NCBI GenBank assembly: GCA_963678575.2
Contig: CAXXHV010000002.1
Span: 2,108,001 to 2,172,000, forward strand
Reading direction: 5' to 3'
DNA: 64,000 nt
DNA from: Pleomorphochaeta sp963678575
GTDB lineage: Bacteria; Spirochaetota; Spirochaetia; Sphaerochaetales; Sphaerochaetaceae
Part shown: positions 62,480 to 64,000 of the stretch, in pieces
How positions within the stretch are numbered: position 1 is the stretch's first letter
Layout of the letters: each line of letters begins with the position of its first letter
Position numbers and translations under genes: made by a program
Notes under the pieces: model-generated
What the model saw: the letters and a program-made list of their open reading frames with translations, nothing else
Database searches by the model: none
What the model was told of the DNA's origin: nothing

Positions 62480-63658
62480 TTATTCAATTTTATTTAAAAC
62501 AAGTTCTAATTTATTATCTAAAACTTGGTACGCAGCTCCGACAGCCCCACCAAAGAAATCTGTTTGTGTTTGAACGATAGAAATTTCAGTTGTATTATAA
62601 TAATTAGCAATTTTCTTACTTATATAATCACAATAAAAATTTCCATAAATTCCCATTGGACCACCAATAATTATTCTTTGAGGATTAATAATATTTATTA
62701 AATCTCCAATGACAGTACAAAGAGGATTAGCAACTTTAATAACACTCTTTCGAGCTAGCTCATCACCTTTATTTGCGGCATCCATGATTGTCTTCATATC
62801 GACTTTTTTACAATTATCTAAAATACTTTTAGTATGATTTTCTTCTAATAATTTAATTGTATTTTCTTCAAAAACTGATAATGAGGCTACTGTAAAAAGA
62901 CATCCTTTTTTTCCACATCTACAATAAGGTCCATCAGGATCTACAACTATATGACCAATTCCACCAGTATGAATATTTGTAGTTAATACTAATTTCCCTT
63001 CTAAGAAAATTGCAGTTCCAAAGCCATTACCAATTCCAAGATAAATAAAATTATCATAGTTTTTACCTAAGCCTTGTCTTGCTTCAGCTAAACCCATTGT
63101 TCGATATCTATTATTTATATAAACGGGCAATTTAAATTCATCTTCCAACATCTTTTTTAAAGGAATATTATACCAGCCCAAATCAACAGCTTTAATAATA
63201 GAGCCTGATTTAGGTTCAATAACCCCAGGACTACCAATACCAATAGCTGGTAATAAATCTTTCTCATATTTATTTATAAAATATCTTAAATTTGAACACA
63301 ATTCTTGAAAAAAAGTATTAAAATTAATTGAATTTAAATCAACTCGCTTTTTTTCTATTATTTCACCAACTAAATTTACAACTGAAAAAAATAACATGTT
63401 ATCTTCAAAACAAACACCCAATGCAAGCCATCTATCCTTATCTACAATTAATGAAATACCTGGTCTCCCTCTTCCAACAAGATTATTTTCACTTTCTTTT
63501 ACCAATTGCAAATCAATCAATTTATTAATATTTTGAGAAGATGTAGTTCTACTAATGCCTAAATATTTTGCAATATCAGCTCTAGATGGAGATTCTAAAA
63601 CTTCAACACTTTTTAGGACATTTTTAAAGTTTATTAATTCTACTTCTTCATTTTTCAT
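62480..63658 (-). CDS. ROK-family transcriptional regulator
   Basis: This 392-residue regulator has an N-terminal winged helix (RADIAKYLGISRTTSSQNINKLIDLQLVKE, wing GRGRPGISL) and a ROK sugar-sensing domain (ALGVCFEDN, GIGSPGVIEP, LGIGNGFGTAIFLEGKL). The zinc motif is YCRCGKKGC after GHIVVDPDG. NagC and XylR are relatives. The ATG at 63658 is preferred over one three codons upstream because GGAG lies at normal spacing only for the former. It precedes the oxidoreductase gene and is divergent from the gene at 63937. Two matching dyads between them are probable operators. Confidence 0.9.
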   Translation of the reverse strand: MKNEEVELINFKNVLKSVEVLESPSRADIAKYLGISRTTSSQNINKLIDLQLVKESENNLVGRGRPGISLIVDKDRWLALGVCFEDNMLFFSVVNLVGEIIEKKRVDLNSINFNTFFQELCSNLRYFINKYEKDLLPAIGIGSPGVIEPKSGSIIKAVDLGWYNIPLKKMLEDEFKLPVYINNRYRTMGLAEARQGLGKNYDNFIYLGIGNGFGTAIFLEGKLVLTTNIHTGGIGHIVVDPDGPYCRCGKKGCLFTVASLSVFEENTIKLLEENHTKSILDNCKKVDMKTIMDAANKGDELARKSVIKVANPLCTVIGDLINIINPQRIIIGGPMGIYGNFYCDYISKKIANYYNTTEISIVQTQTDFFGGAVGAAYQVLDNKLELVLNKIE

Positions 63659-63685
63659 TATATTCATCTCCAGCTTATTTTATTA

Positions 63686-63708
63686 TTTTGTCATTCTTTA
63701 TTACAAAA
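63686..63708. promoter_or_regulatory. Candidate ROK operator, regulator-proximal copy
   Basis: TTTTGT and ACAAAA arms span 23 bases, identical in arms and span to the copy at 63894-63916. It overlaps the region between a minus-strand TTGACT (-35 of the ROK gene) and its -10, a typical place for autorepression. Confidence 0.55.
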
Positions 63709-63862
63709 AGTCAAGTTTTTTATTTATATATTTTTATAAAATTATTAGATAACAATTATTAGTTAAATATCACAGAAATAATCAATAATTAATAAATTTT
63801 ATCCTTTCTAAAATATTTGATATTTTAAAAATTTTTAACAATTTATTATTTATTTTTTTTAA

Positions 63863-63891
63863 TTGACAAATAGATAATTATATATTAATAA
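63863..63891 (+). promoter_or_regulatory. Promoter of the divergent gene at the window end
   Basis: TTGACA (63863-63868) is followed after 17 bases by TAATAA (63886-63891). The ROK-type dyad begins 3 bases after the -10. Confidence 0.7.
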
Positions 63892-63893
63892 TA

Positions 63894-63916
63894 TTTTGTA
63901 AGATACTTTTACAAAA
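63894..63916. promoter_or_regulatory. Candidate ROK operator, target-gene copy
   Basis: ATTTTGTAA (63893-63901) and TTACAAAAT (63909-63917) pair perfectly over 9 bases around a 7-base centre, immediately downstream of the -10. Together with 63686-63708 it forms a matched operator pair. Confidence 0.6.
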
Positions 63917-63936
63917 TAAAAACACTTGGAGTAAAA

Positions 63937-64000
63937 ATGAAAAACATATATAACTTTATTGATAAGTTAAGGGCATCTTTGCTTGTTTTAATATCATCAC
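63937..64000 (+). CDS. Start of a gene cut by the window end
   Basis: ATG at 63937 with GGAG 5 bases upstream opens a frame reading MKNIYNFIDKLRASLLVLIS to the window end. The basic start followed by a hydrophobic stretch suggests a membrane protein, possibly a sugar transporter permease. That is a guess from 21 codons and its divergence from a ROK regulator. Confidence 0.6.
   Translation, partial: MKNIYNFIDKLRASLLVLISS

Noticed and set aside
1..64000. CRISPR arrays, prophage, rRNA genes
   Set aside because: No regularly spaced long repeats, no phage structural or integrase genes and no rRNA sequence were recognised.

Overview
This is an AT-rich (roughly 70% A+T by eye) chromosomal window from a diderm, probably anaerobic, fermentative bacterium. 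A spirochaete of the Treponema/Sphaerochaeta side is the best guess. The reasons are a class I lysyl-tRNA synthetase, exported proteins whose mature ends look like A-[NQ]-G-x-x-E, several lipoproteins and outer-membrane-like beta proteins, BMP-type and ChvE-type ABC importers, a Na+-pumping decarboxylase, and an electron-bifurcating [FeFe] hydrogenase next to Rex. The placement is inferred from gene content only. No phage, insertion sequence, CRISPR array or rRNA was seen.

Layout. 1-2.2 kb: end of a sodium-pump decarboxylase beta subunit, a SIMPL-domain lipoprotein and a histidine phosphatase. 2.3-8.1 kb: a tightly overlapping operon for a BMP/nucleoside-type ABC importer ending in an FGGY sugar kinase. 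8.2-10.1 kb: an EAL phosphodiesterase with a degenerate GGDEF domain. 10.2-15.2 kb: a ChvE-type multiple-monosaccharide importer with its LacI-family regulator, behind a promoter carrying nested dyads. 15.2-16.4 kb: a MerR regulator and RadC. 16.5-23.7 kb: the histidine operon hisGDCBHAFI(E) on the minus strand, preceded by a leader peptide with three consecutive His codons and a terminator/antiterminator attenuator. The phosphatase half of its HisB fusion has lost its catalytic residues.

23.8-38.3 kb: envelope and housekeeping genes (DUF308 membrane protein, FKBP isomerase, DRTGG protein, M16C peptidase, glycerophosphodiesterase, PepT) and a run of unrecognised exported, lipoprotein or beta-barrel-like proteins. 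38.4-40.5 kb: a CPA2 antiporter with a PtsN-like IIA protein. 40.7-46.6 kb: the hydABC-type hydrogenase operon (NuoE-like, HATPase, thioredoxin-like ferredoxin, NuoF-like, HydA) divergent from rex. 46.6-52.5 kb: nuclease-family lipoprotein, ClpP, a DUF134/DUF5320 pair, Era, a flavoprotein and LysRS. A short array of CATATG-centred repeats lies between DUF5320 and era.

52.6-58.3 kb: a beta-barrel-like protein, a rhodanese, one tRNA (CAU anticodon), a gene-poor stretch with decayed reading frames and an intact flavodoxin, then a three-gene operon around an ArsA/Get3-like ATPase. 58.4-64 kb: CstA, a ferritin-like DUF2202 protein, and a Gfo/Idh/MocA oxidoreductase with a ROK regulator. The ROK regulator is divergent from a gene cut by the window end, and two matching dyads in the intergenic region look like its operators.

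Together the genes describe import of sugars and nucleosides, fermentative redox balancing through NADH- and ferredoxin-dependent H2 production under Rex, Na+ and proton cycling, and histidine synthesis controlled by ribosome-mediated attenuation. Most genes have good Shine-Dalgarno sites. A subset instead has a -10 box 6-8 bases before the ATG and no Shine-Dalgarno, which suggests leaderless transcripts.
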